Below the pieces are notes generated by a model. The model worked only from the letters and a program-made list of their open reading frames with translations. It had not been told where the DNA came from and made no database searches. Shown piece by piece: positions 15,577-20,778 of a DNA stretch of 20,778 nucleotides; the stretch's first letter is position 1; each line of letters starts with the position of its first letter. This stretch comes from JAZNGX01 sp045576675 (GTDB lineage Bacteria; Bacillota; Clostridia; Monoglobales; Firm-18): positions 1-20,778 of the forward strand of contig JAZNGX010000028.1 in the NCBI GenBank assembly GCA_045576675.1, read 5' to 3'. Position numbers and translations under genes: made by a program.

Positions 15577-15735
15577 TTAAATCTCCTCGTATCCTGCAAG
15601 CATACTTTTAAGCTGCAGCAGATTTTCATTCAAACGTGTCACATTATCGTTGAGTTCAGCATCAGAGACCTTTTCATTAATATCCATAAGATTAACAAAA
15701 TCTCCGCACACATTACACAACTTATCATAAGACAT
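15577..15735 (-). CDS. Small hypothetical protein (52 residues)
   Basis: The - strand frame begins at the ATG at 15735, 7 bases after AAAGGATG, and encodes 52 residues starting MSYDKLCNVCGDFVNLMDIN and continuing NDNVTRLNENLLQLKSMLAGYEEI. A leading C-x2-C pair (CNVC) is followed by a mostly helical, acidic stretch. No domain is recognised. A candidate promoter (TTGATT, 18 bases, TAAAAT) lies just upstream and the bidirectional hairpin lies downstream. It is 70 bases beyond cca on the same strand and could also be read from that operon. Its reality rests on start signals, terminator and lack of a competing gene; homologues would be needed to confirm it. Confidence 0.6.
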   Translation of the reverse strand: MSYDKLCNVCGDFVNLMDINEKVSDAELNDNVTRLNENLLQLKSMLAGYEEI

Positions 15736-15758
15736 AAAACATCATCCTTTCGGACAAT

Positions 15759-15788
15759 ATTTTATCCCAAAACCAACACATTAATCAA
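15759..15788 (-). promoter_or_regulatory. Candidate promoter of the 52-residue protein gene
   Basis: On the - strand, TTGATT (15788-15783) and TAAAAT (15764-15759) are separated by 18 bases. It lies between the cca stop and the small gene. Confidence 0.5.
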
Positions 15789-15805
15789 TTCAAAAGTTTC
15801 TAGCA

Positions 15806-17128
15806 TTATCGACACTTTAAAATATTTTTTGCCATTTCCAGAAGCTTTTCTTTGTTATTCAACTCCTGATTGTCGATTACTGCGGTCAAAAGTCTGTTCA
15901 GAATAAAGCGAATTTGCGAATTTTTAGCTCCTAAAGCCATAATGTCACGTCCGTTGACCGCAAGGTCCTTTAACGAAAAAGCGTCCTGTGACGCAATTAC
16001 ATCGCTTAATATGCCACGTATCTGCGATATTTTCAAAAGCCTCTCCTGCGTAAATTCAGGGCTTTGTGCTTTAACATCAGCCTCCTGCAACAACAGAAGC
16101 TTCCGGAAAAATTCGGGGCTGGTTTTTGACAAAAATTTGCGTACCGATTTTTCAGTAGGTTCAAACACTCTGTCGTGATATTTTATCAGCATCAGAACCT
16201 CATTTTTAGTCTTATTGTCAAGCTTTAGCCTGTTTAAAACGTTGCGTGCAAGCTCCTCGGAAAACAGAGCGTGTGAATAAAAATGCCCCACTCCGTCACT
16301 GTCCACCGTTGCAACAGACGGCTTGCCGATATCGTGCAAAAGCGCCGCATATTTAACCGACTTGTCGTTATACGCAAACTCTGCCGCCTTTATGCAATGC
16401 TCGCCAACATTGTATATGTGAAAAGGGTTATTATGCTCGCACGAAAAACACGTGTGCAGTTCAGGAATAATAACATCCAGTATCGGTACTAAAGCCTTCA
16501 GTGAGCTTGAATTCATAAGCATTTTTTCAAGCTCGGCACGGATACGCTCAGCACTGATATTATTAAGAAGATGACGATTTTTAAGCACTGCGGTATAGGT
16601 TTCAGACTCAATATCAAACTCAAGCACACCTGAAAATCTCACTGCCCGCATAATCCTCAAAGCATCCTCATTAAACCTTTTGTCAGGCTCACCAACGCAT
16701 CTTATGGTGCGTGATTTTATATCGTCCACACCACCTGTATAATCCACAAGCCCCTCCTGCTCATTGTAGCCTATTGCATTCATTGTAAAGTCACGGCGTT
16801 TCACGTCTTCAAGCAGGGTTTGTGCAAAAACAACACTTTCAGGATGCCTGTTGTCAGCATAATCACTGTCAACACGAAAGGTTGTAATTTCAACAGGATT
16901 TCCGTCTGTGACAACTGTAACCGTGCCATGCTTTATGCCTGTTTCAAAGCACTTTGGAAACAGCTGTGACACCTGCTTTGGTGTAGCATTGGTTGTAATA
17001 TCCCAATCCAAAGGTTCTTTATCAAGCAAAGCATCGCGGACACATCCGCCAATAAAATATGCCGAAAACCCGTTGTCTGTAAGTGTTTTTATTGTTTTAT
17101 CCGCGTACTCCGGAATTAATAGTTTCAA
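15806..17128 (-). CDS. cca: CCA tRNA nucleotidyltransferase with HD domain
   Basis: The 440-residue enzyme adds or repairs the 3' CCA end of tRNAs. The N-terminal nucleotidyltransferase head has GGCVRDALLDKEPLDWDITT with the D-x-D metal ligands, then RRDFTMNAIGYNEQEG and RFNEDALRIMRAVRFSG, which holds the E-D-x-x-R nucleotide-selecting motif. An HD phosphohydrolase domain follows (HIYNVGEHCIKAAEF, LLHDIGKP), as in many bacterial CCA enzymes. The start is a TTG at 17128, matching the family start (LLIPEYADKTIKTL), with GGGTGAG about 9 bases upstream. It overlaps the preceding glycosyltransferase gene by 32 bases, so the two are cotranscribed. No terminator was seen directly after it. Confidence 0.95.
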   Translation of the reverse strand: MKLLIPEYADKTIKTLTDNGFSAYFIGGCVRDALLDKEPLDWDITTNATPKQVSQLFPKCFETGIKHGTVTVVTDGNPVEITTFRVDSDYADNRHPESVVFAQTLLEDVKRRDFTMNAIGYNEQEGLVDYTGGVDDIKSRTIRCVGEPDKRFNEDALRIMRAVRFSGVLEFDIESETYTAVLKNRHLLNNISAERIRAELEKMLMNSSSLKALVPILDVIIPELHTCFSCEHNNPFHIYNVGEHCIKAAEFAYNDKSVKYAALLHDIGKPSVATVDSDGVGHFYSHALFSEELARNVLNRLKLDNKTKNEVLMLIKYHDRVFEPTEKSVRKFLSKTSPEFFRKLLLLQEADVKAQSPEFTQERLLKISQIRGILSDVIASQDAFSLKDLAVNGRDIMALGAKNSQIRFILNRLLTAVIDNQELNNKEKLLEMAKNILKCR

Positions 17129-18200
17129 TTATAAACTCACCCAAATCCTTTGCGGCATTTGGTTTTGCAGTGTTCTTTACTGCATATTCCATCATAGGAA
17201 GCCGCCATTCATTGTTCAAAATGTGATACAAGCATTCATCAACAGGGAATGTATCGCTTACAAGCGATGCAATTCCGTTATTTAAAAAGAATTCTGCGTT
17301 TCTGTCCTCCTGACCGGGAATAGGATTCATAAGAATCATAGGCACGCCCTTTGCAAGTGCCTCAGATGAAGTAAGTCCGCCCGGCTTTGTTATAATAACA
17401 TCAGATGCATCCATCATAACATCAACATTATTTACATATCCGTAATTATATATATCTTTCGCAGTGTGAAGCTCATCTATTCTCTTTCTCGCCTTGTCAT
17501 TTCTGCCGCAAACAGATATAATCTGAAAATCCATATCAAGCCTGTCAAGCTGCTTAATCTGGTCAACCATATCTCCAAAGCCCATACTTCCGCTTATTAT
17601 AAAAACAGTCCTTTTGTCTTTAATTCCAAGCACCTTTCGTGCCTCCTGCTTTGTAAGCGAGGTTGAAAACTTCTGATTAATCGGAATACCAAAAGGTAAA
17701 ATTCCGGCACTTTTGCCAAGCTTTTTGCGTGCCTGATTTTCAAGCAGTTCACTTGCTGTAACGTAATAGTCCATTTCAGTATCTTCCCAGAACGGGTGGA
17801 TAGTAAAGTCCGTAATAACACCGATAGTAGGCACCTTAAGATACGCAAATTCAGTTGCAAGCTGTGCCGCAAACACGTGTGTGCAAACAATTAAGTCAGG
17901 ATTGTAGTCATAGCAATAGTTTTCGAGCTTTTTGGCAAGCAGATTTATAGTCACTCGTGAAAGGCTCATCTGCCTTTCCTTTTTCTCTGCAAGGCGATAC
18001 ATTTTGCCATATGCCCCCGGAGAATACTGAGTTGAAAGTAAATACCCGTGTGATACACTCTCGCCAAGTAATCTGTTTATGTATGAAAGGCAGTCTACCA
18101 TCTTGCATTGAACGCCTTTGCCCTTCAAATAATCTGAAATTGCCATTCCGCACTGGTGATGTCCCTGTCCGGCAGTGATTGATAATATAAGAACCTTCAT
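17097..18200 (-). CDS. MGDG synthase-like / diacylglycerol glycosyltransferase (GT28 type)
   Basis: The 367-residue protein resembles UgtP/YpfP and plant MGDG synthases, which move a hexose from a UDP-sugar to diacylglycerol at the membrane surface. The N-terminal domain starts ILSITAGQGHHQCGMAISDY, the lipid-acceptor domain signature. The C-terminal donor-binding domain has ISGSMGFGDM, KPGGLTSSEALAKGVPMIL and NPIPGQEDRNAEFFLNNG. Such glycolipids anchor lipoteichoic acid and tune membrane curvature in Firmicutes. It starts 2 bases after the TSCPD gene stop and overlaps cca. The acceptor and sugar are inferred from the family; another polyprenyl or sterol-type acceptor cannot be excluded. Confidence 0.88.
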   Translation of the reverse strand: MKVLILSITAGQGHHQCGMAISDYLKGKGVQCKMVDCLSYINRLLGESVSHGYLLSTQYSPGAYGKMYRLAEKKERQMSLSRVTINLLAKKLENYCYDYNPDLIVCTHVFAAQLATEFAYLKVPTIGVITDFTIHPFWEDTEMDYYVTASELLENQARKKLGKSAGILPFGIPINQKFSTSLTKQEARKVLGIKDKRTVFIISGSMGFGDMVDQIKQLDRLDMDFQIISVCGRNDKARKRIDELHTAKDIYNYGYVNNVDVMMDASDVIITKPGGLTSSEALAKGVPMILMNPIPGQEDRNAEFFLNNGIASLVSDTFPVDECLYHILNNEWRLPMMEYAVKNTAKPNAAKDLGEFIIETINSGVRG

Positions 18201-18202
18201 AA

Positions 18203-18457
18203 TTATTCCTCCGAAAGTACACTTTCTATTGCGGTTGCAAGCTGATCAGGGCATGATGTAGAGCGAAATCCGCAGTTAATTCCCTTTAATCTTTTTACAA
18301 CCTCACGTGCTTCCATTCCCTCAGCAAGTGCTGCAACGCCTTGTGTATTGCCGTTACAGCCGCTTGTAAATTTTATGTTTTTCACTATGCCGTCTATTAT
18401 TTCAAAATTAATTTCCACAGAGCAAACTCCGCGTGGTTTAAATTTATACTTAGCCAT
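18203..18457 (-). CDS. TSCPD domain-containing protein (TIGR03905 family)
   Basis: This 84-residue protein consists of a single TSCPD domain, the small module also found at the C-terminus of some ribonucleotide reductases. Diagnostic stretches are PRGVCSVEINFEI, FTSGCNGNTQGVAALAEGM and the name-giving TSCPDQLA. Three conserved cysteines (C12, C34 and C62 region, plus C69) could bind a metal; this is inference. GAGG lies upstream of the ATG. The start is only 20 bases after the hairpin at the end of mtnN, so transcription must pass through that hairpin or begin within mtnN. The function of stand-alone TSCPD proteins is not established. Confidence 0.9.
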   Translation of the reverse strand: MAKYKFKPRGVCSVEINFEIIDGIVKNIKFTSGCNGNTQGVAALAEGMEAREVVKRLKGINCGFRSTSCPDQLATAIESVLSEE

Positions 18458-18477
18458 TATAAAAACCTCTTTTCAGT

Positions 18478-18510
18478 ATTAAAAACGTTGTGTCACACAA
18501 CGTTTTTAAT
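18478..18510 (-). terminator. Hairpin over the mtnN stop codon (terminator or attenuator)
   Basis: The near-perfect palindrome 18478-18510 (arms of about 15 bases, ATTAAAAACGTTGTG type) spans the last five codons and TGA stop of mtnN. On the - strand its second arm ends in GTTTTTAAT, which serves as the T-tract. The next gene starts 20 bases downstream. Confidence 0.7.
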
Positions 18511-19185
18511 GTAGCTTGTTAATATACTAACTGTTTTTTCGCACGCTTTTTCAACAAATTCTTTAAAATCCATATTTGAATCGTCATCAGCCTTGTCTGA
18601 AATTGCCCGCAACACGCAAAAGTCAACATTGTTAAGATAACAAACCTGACCTATGCTTGCCCCCTCCATCTCAGTGCATATTGCACCAAAATCATTTTGA
18701 AGCTGCTTTTGCTTTGTACTGCTGTTAATAAACTGGTCGCCTGATGCTATAACTCCCTTAAATGCATTTGTGTTTTCGAGCCGGGAAGCATAGCTGTATA
18801 AGCTGTCACACATAGCCGAATTGCACGGAACATAAACATCATCCAGATTTGTGATATAACCTGGCTTGTATCCAAGCGGTGTAAGGTCAAAATCGTGCTG
18901 AACAACAGACTGTGCAACCGCAATGTCACACACGTTCATTTCAGGCAGCAAACCTCCGCCAACACCGGTATTAATTATTTTATCCGCCTTATATACAAGT
19001 ATCATAGTCTGTGCTGCAATCGCAGAATTCACCTTGCCCTCATTGCATTGCGAAACAACAACAGGCTTGTTATACAAAGTACCTTCTGTAAATTTTATAC
19101 CACTTATAACCTTAGTATGTGCATTTTCAAGCATTCCGCACAAGGTTACAGTTTCAACTTCCATTGCGCCTATTATTCCAAGCAC
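18493..19185 (-). CDS. mtnN: 5'-methylthioadenosine/S-adenosylhomocysteine nucleosidase
   Basis: The 230-residue enzyme splits adenine from methylthioadenosine and S-adenosylhomocysteine, clearing by-products of SAM-dependent reactions. The N-terminus LGIIGAMEVEV carries the acid/base Glu (E11, equivalent to E. coli E12). NTGVGGGL lies in the phosphate-binding fold; TEMEGASIGQVCY holds the ribose-binding Glu; and LRAISDKADDDS has the catalytic Asp. The start is GTG 19185, three bases after the stop of the small lipoprotein gene, whose end supplies GAGGAAG as ribosome binding site; this suggests coupled translation. The stop is buried in a hairpin. Confidence 0.94.
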   Translation of the reverse strand: MLGIIGAMEVETVTLCGMLENAHTKVISGIKFTEGTLYNKPVVVSQCNEGKVNSAIAAQTMILVYKADKIINTGVGGGLLPEMNVCDIAVAQSVVQHDFDLTPLGYKPGYITNLDDVYVPCNSAMCDSLYSYASRLENTNAFKGVIASGDQFINSSTKQKQLQNDFGAICTEMEGASIGQVCYLNNVDFCVLRAISDKADDDSNMDFKEFVEKACEKTVSILTSYIKNVV

Positions 19186-19188
19186 CGC

Positions 19189-19353
19189 TTATTCTTCCTC
19201 CATTTCAATTACAACGTCCTGAGAATTTTCCTTTGGTATTGCATTATCAGATTTTCTGTTGGCTTCAGGTGCATTTGTTTTTTTAAGTATCGGACTGCAG
19301 CCCACAAAAACCAACAGACTAATTACTGTAAGTAATAATAAAATTCTTTTCAT
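19189..19353 (-). CDS. Small lipoprotein (54 residues)
   Basis: On the - strand, ATG 19353 follows AAAGGA by about 9 bases and opens a 54-residue frame. It starts MKRILLLLTVISLLVFVGC, a lipoprotein signal peptide with the lipobox ending at Cys 19, then a short, hydrophilic mature part rich in Lys, Asn and Glu ending EMEEE. Only about 36 residues would remain after processing and lipidation. It ends three bases before mtnN and provides its ribosome binding site, so it might act partly as a leader for mtnN translation. I do not recognise a family. The opposite-strand readings here lack start signals. Confidence 0.72.
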   Translation of the reverse strand: MKRILLLLTVISLLVFVGCSPILKKTNAPEANRKSDNAIPKENSQDVVIEMEEE

Positions 19354-19402
19354 ACATATCAATTCCTTTCATCAAGGCGGTATAACACTATTATACATAA
19401 TA

Positions 19403-19431
19403 ATTATACAATATATTATCAAAATAGTAAA
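19403..19431 (-). promoter_or_regulatory. Candidate promoter of the lipoprotein-mtnN operon
   Basis: On the - strand, TTTACT (19431-19426) and a perfect TATAAT (19408-19403) are 17 bases apart, about 50 bases before the lipoprotein start. The region is very AT-rich, so confidence is moderate. Confidence 0.5.
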
Positions 19432-19509
19432 GTGATTTCGTATTTTTTGTTGAAAATTTACAATTTATACACAGTTAATTTATAAGATGTTAAAAATCAA
19501 TCGTGTTGG

Positions 19510-19538
19510 TTGCAAATGGCAATTTTTTATGCTAAAAT
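19510..19538 (+). promoter_or_regulatory. Extended -10 promoter of the Pr6Pr-type gene
   Basis: TTGCAA (19510-19515), 17 bases, then TAAAAT (19533-19538) preceded by TGC, giving an extended -10 element (TGnTAAAAT). It lies 39 bases before the ATG. Confidence 0.72.
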
Positions 19539-19577
19539 GTATCCATCAACCAAATCTCATATAAAGGATGTCGGATT

Positions 19578-20231
19578 ATGACCAGAATTAAAAAAACAAC
19601 ACATATTTTCAAAATGCTATGGAAGCTTGTGGTAATAGCTTTTGCCTGCACCGGAGTTTATTTACAGGCAAAGCTTGACGGCGGACTCTTTAAAACTTAT
19701 GTCTTTTTATATTTTACCATTATAAGTAATATGTGCACAGCTGCAATTTTTTCTGTTATATACATCTTTCAGGCATCAGGCAAAAAACGCATACCAAAAA
19801 TATTAATTACTTTAAAATATATGTTCACCTGTGCAATGACTTTAACGTTGATTGTTTCAATTTGCCTTCTTGCACCTTTCAAAACTCATGCTGATATATT
19901 TTCGTTAAGAAACTTATGTTTGCATATATTTGCACCCGCAGCCGCAGTTATTGATTTTTGGCTTTTTGATAATCCGCATAAGCTTAACATTAAAGCAAGT
20001 TTAAAAGGAGTTATTGTTCCTCTGTTTTATGTAATAATTACTTTGCTGATATCAATAAAAGGTATTACATATTCAAACGGAACAATGTTTCCATACTATT
20101 TTCTTGATTATCATTCACTGGGGTGGCTAAAAGTGATTTGGTGGATGCTTTTGATTGCAGTTATTTCACTTGTATCATCATTTATTCTGACTGCAATTAA
20201 AATAATCATAAAAAATTGCCAACATAAATAA
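19578..20231 (+). CDS. Pr6Pr family integral membrane protein (FAR-17a/AIG1-like)
   Basis: The 217-residue protein has about six membrane segments and matches the Pr6Pr family, related to eukaryotic AIG1/FAR-17a lipid hydrolases. Typical marks are FLYFTIISNMCTA near residue 42, NLCLHIFAPAAAVIDFWLF with conserved His and Asp, and MFPYYFLDYHSLGW. In eukaryotic AIG1/ADTRP proteins a Thr and a His hydrolyse fatty-acid esters of hydroxy fatty acids; activity of the bacterial members is not established. AAAGGATG lies just upstream of the ATG. It is monocistronic: its own promoter precedes it, and a non-coding stretch and the convergent tuf follow it. Confidence 0.85.
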   Translation: MTRIKKTTHIFKMLWKLVVIAFACTGVYLQAKLDGGLFKTYVFLYFTIISNMCTAAIFSVIYIFQASGKKRIPKILITLKYMFTCAMTLTLIVSICLLAPFKTHADIFSLRNLCLHIFAPAAAVIDFWLFDNPHKLNIKASLKGVIVPLFYVIITLLISIKGITYSNGTMFPYYFLDYHSLGWLKVIWWMLLIAVISLVSSFILTAIKIIIKNCQHK

Positions 20232-20265
20232 TTTTGGTTTTACATATAGACATTTTTTATTAATT

Positions 20266-20324
20266 AAGCTGCCATCTTGTCTCCCGTTTGAGCTGACTAA
20301 ATCAGTAAGGGTTGGATGCAGCTT
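20266..20324. other. Structured intergenic element A (compound stem-loop)
   Basis: AAGCTGC, a bulged C and ATCT (20266-20277) pair with GGATGCAGCTT (20314-20324). Inside, CCC (20283-20285) can pair with GGG (20309-20311) and CTGA (20293-20296) with TCAG (20302-20305). On the + strand it is followed by TCTTTTTATA, so it could end a transcript from the Pr6Pr gene or be a small RNA. It is GC-richer than its flanks. Confidence 0.45.
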
Positions 20325-20347
20325 CTTTTTATATATACGAAACATAG

Positions 20348-20403
20348 CGGTTGCCGAAGAAATCCCCCTTTGTTTGCTCATATGCATTTCGGCATAACCG
20401 AAA
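20348..20403. other. Structured intergenic element B (two alternative hairpins)
   Basis: CGGTTGCCGAA (20348-20358) can pair with TTCGGCATAACCG (20388-20400), with a 2-base bulge. The same right arm can instead fold locally as TTTCGG-CATAA-CCGAAA (20387-20403). The remaining sequence of the gene-free stretch 20232-20475 holds only the tuf terminator. Confidence 0.35.
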
Positions 20404-20420
20404 ATTTTACACAGGCACAA

Positions 20421-20450
20421 AAAAGGCTTGACCAAACGGTCAAGCCTTTT
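20421..20450 (-). terminator. Rho-independent terminator of tuf
   Basis: A perfect 13-bp stem (AAAAGGCTTGACC, 20421-20433, with 20438-20450) and a 4-base loop lies 25 bases after the tuf stop. On the - strand it continues into TTTTTTGTG, giving a proper T-tract. Confidence 0.92.
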
Positions 20451-20475
20451 AAAGTTAAATATTATAAATATTTAA

Positions 20476-20778
20476 TTACGCATTGATTGCAGAAACAACG
20501 CCTGAACCAACTGTTCTACCACCTTCACGGATAGCGAAACGTAGACCTTCTTCGATAGCGATAGGAGTGATAAGCTCAACATCCATTGTTACGTTATCGC
20601 CAGGCATACACATTTCAACACCAGCAGGAAGGCTGATAACACCTGTAACGTCAGTTGTTCTGAAATAGAACTGAGGTCTGTAGTTGTTGAAGAAAGGTGT
20701 ATGACGTCCACCTTCATCCTTTGTTAATACGTAAACTTGACCCTTAAACTTTGTGTGTGGGTGAATTGAACCTGGCTT
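20476..20778 (-). CDS. tuf: Translation elongation factor Tu, C-terminal end (partial)
   Basis: The frame is open to the window edge, so only the last 100 residues of EF-Tu are seen. They contain the domain 3 sequence with HTKFKGQVYVLTKDEGGRHT, NNYRPQFYFRTTDVTG, EMCMPGDNVTM and the invariant ending REGGRTVGSGVVSAI. EF-Tu carries aminoacyl-tRNA to the ribosome as a GTP complex. Codon use is strongly biased and cleaner than in neighbouring genes, as expected for a highly expressed gene. The gene converges on the Pr6Pr-type gene and has its own strong terminator. Confidence 0.97.
   Translation of the reverse strand, partial: KPGSIHPHTKFKGQVYVLTKDEGGRHTPFFNNYRPQFYFRTTDVTGVISLPAGVEMCMPGDNVTMDVELITPIAIEEGLRFAIREGGRTVGSGVVSAINA

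Noticed and set aside
15335..15580. 81-residue + frame overlapping the 56-residue gene
   Set aside because: It begins on a TTG in the operator, lacks a ribosome binding site and reads through the terminator hairpin; the overlapping frame at 15367 has a perfect AAGGAG.
18895..19335. 146-residue + frame opposite mtnN and the lipoprotein gene
   Set aside because: No start signals, odd Cys/His/Tyr-rich composition, and both opposite-strand genes are well supported.

Overview
This window looks like a chromosomal segment of a low-GC, strictly anaerobic member of the Clostridia (Bacillota), probably a gut-type Oscillospirales/Ruminococcaceae-like organism. The evidence is AT-rich intergenic DNA, strong purine-rich ribosome binding sites, TTG/GTG starts, a rpoD-trmK-nif3 gene order, an oxygen-sensitive class III ribonucleotide reductase as the only reductase here, and an Nfn transhydrogenase. 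The assignment to an order is inference. No phage, insertion sequence, CRISPR array or tRNA was seen.

Layout. (1) 1-2056, + strand: the 3' end of rpoD, then trmK and a nif3-like gene, tightly overlapped, then the RNase P RNA, whose closing P1 helix includes the nif3 stop codon. (2) 2114-6828, + strand: an AraC-type regulator, a YmdB-type phosphodiesterase, then a cell-wall cluster of FHA-domain membrane protein, RodA/FtsW polymerase and class B penicillin-binding protein. (3) 6845-9125: nfnA-nfnB behind a near-consensus promoter, interconverting NADH, NADPH and ferredoxin. (4) 9183-12102: a secreted protein with a copper-amine-oxidase-like N-terminal domain and a MATE exporter. (5) 12188-15004: nrdD-nrdG behind a consensus promoter carrying three NrdR-like boxes at an even 33-bp spacing. 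(6) 15012-15735: a small accessory locus with an Xre-type regulator, a divergent 56-residue protein gene, paired ACAATTGT palindromes in the shared promoter region, and a convergent 52-residue protein gene. (7) 15806-19353, - strand: cca, a diacylglycerol glucosyltransferase-like gene, a TSCPD-domain protein, mtnN and a tiny lipoprotein. (8) 19510-20231, + strand: a Pr6Pr-type membrane protein, then about 240 bases of structured non-coding DNA, then the 3' end of tuf on the - strand.

Most genes are housekeeping: transcription, tRNA maturation and modification, wall synthesis, redox balance and dNTP supply. The best candidates for undescribed biology are the small Xre locus (15012-15735), the structured region between the Pr6Pr gene and tuf (20266-20403), the three-box NrdR array, and the repeated placement of RNA hairpins over the last codons of genes (nif3/rnpB, the Xre gene, mtnN). 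No spectacular new system can be claimed from sequence reading alone.
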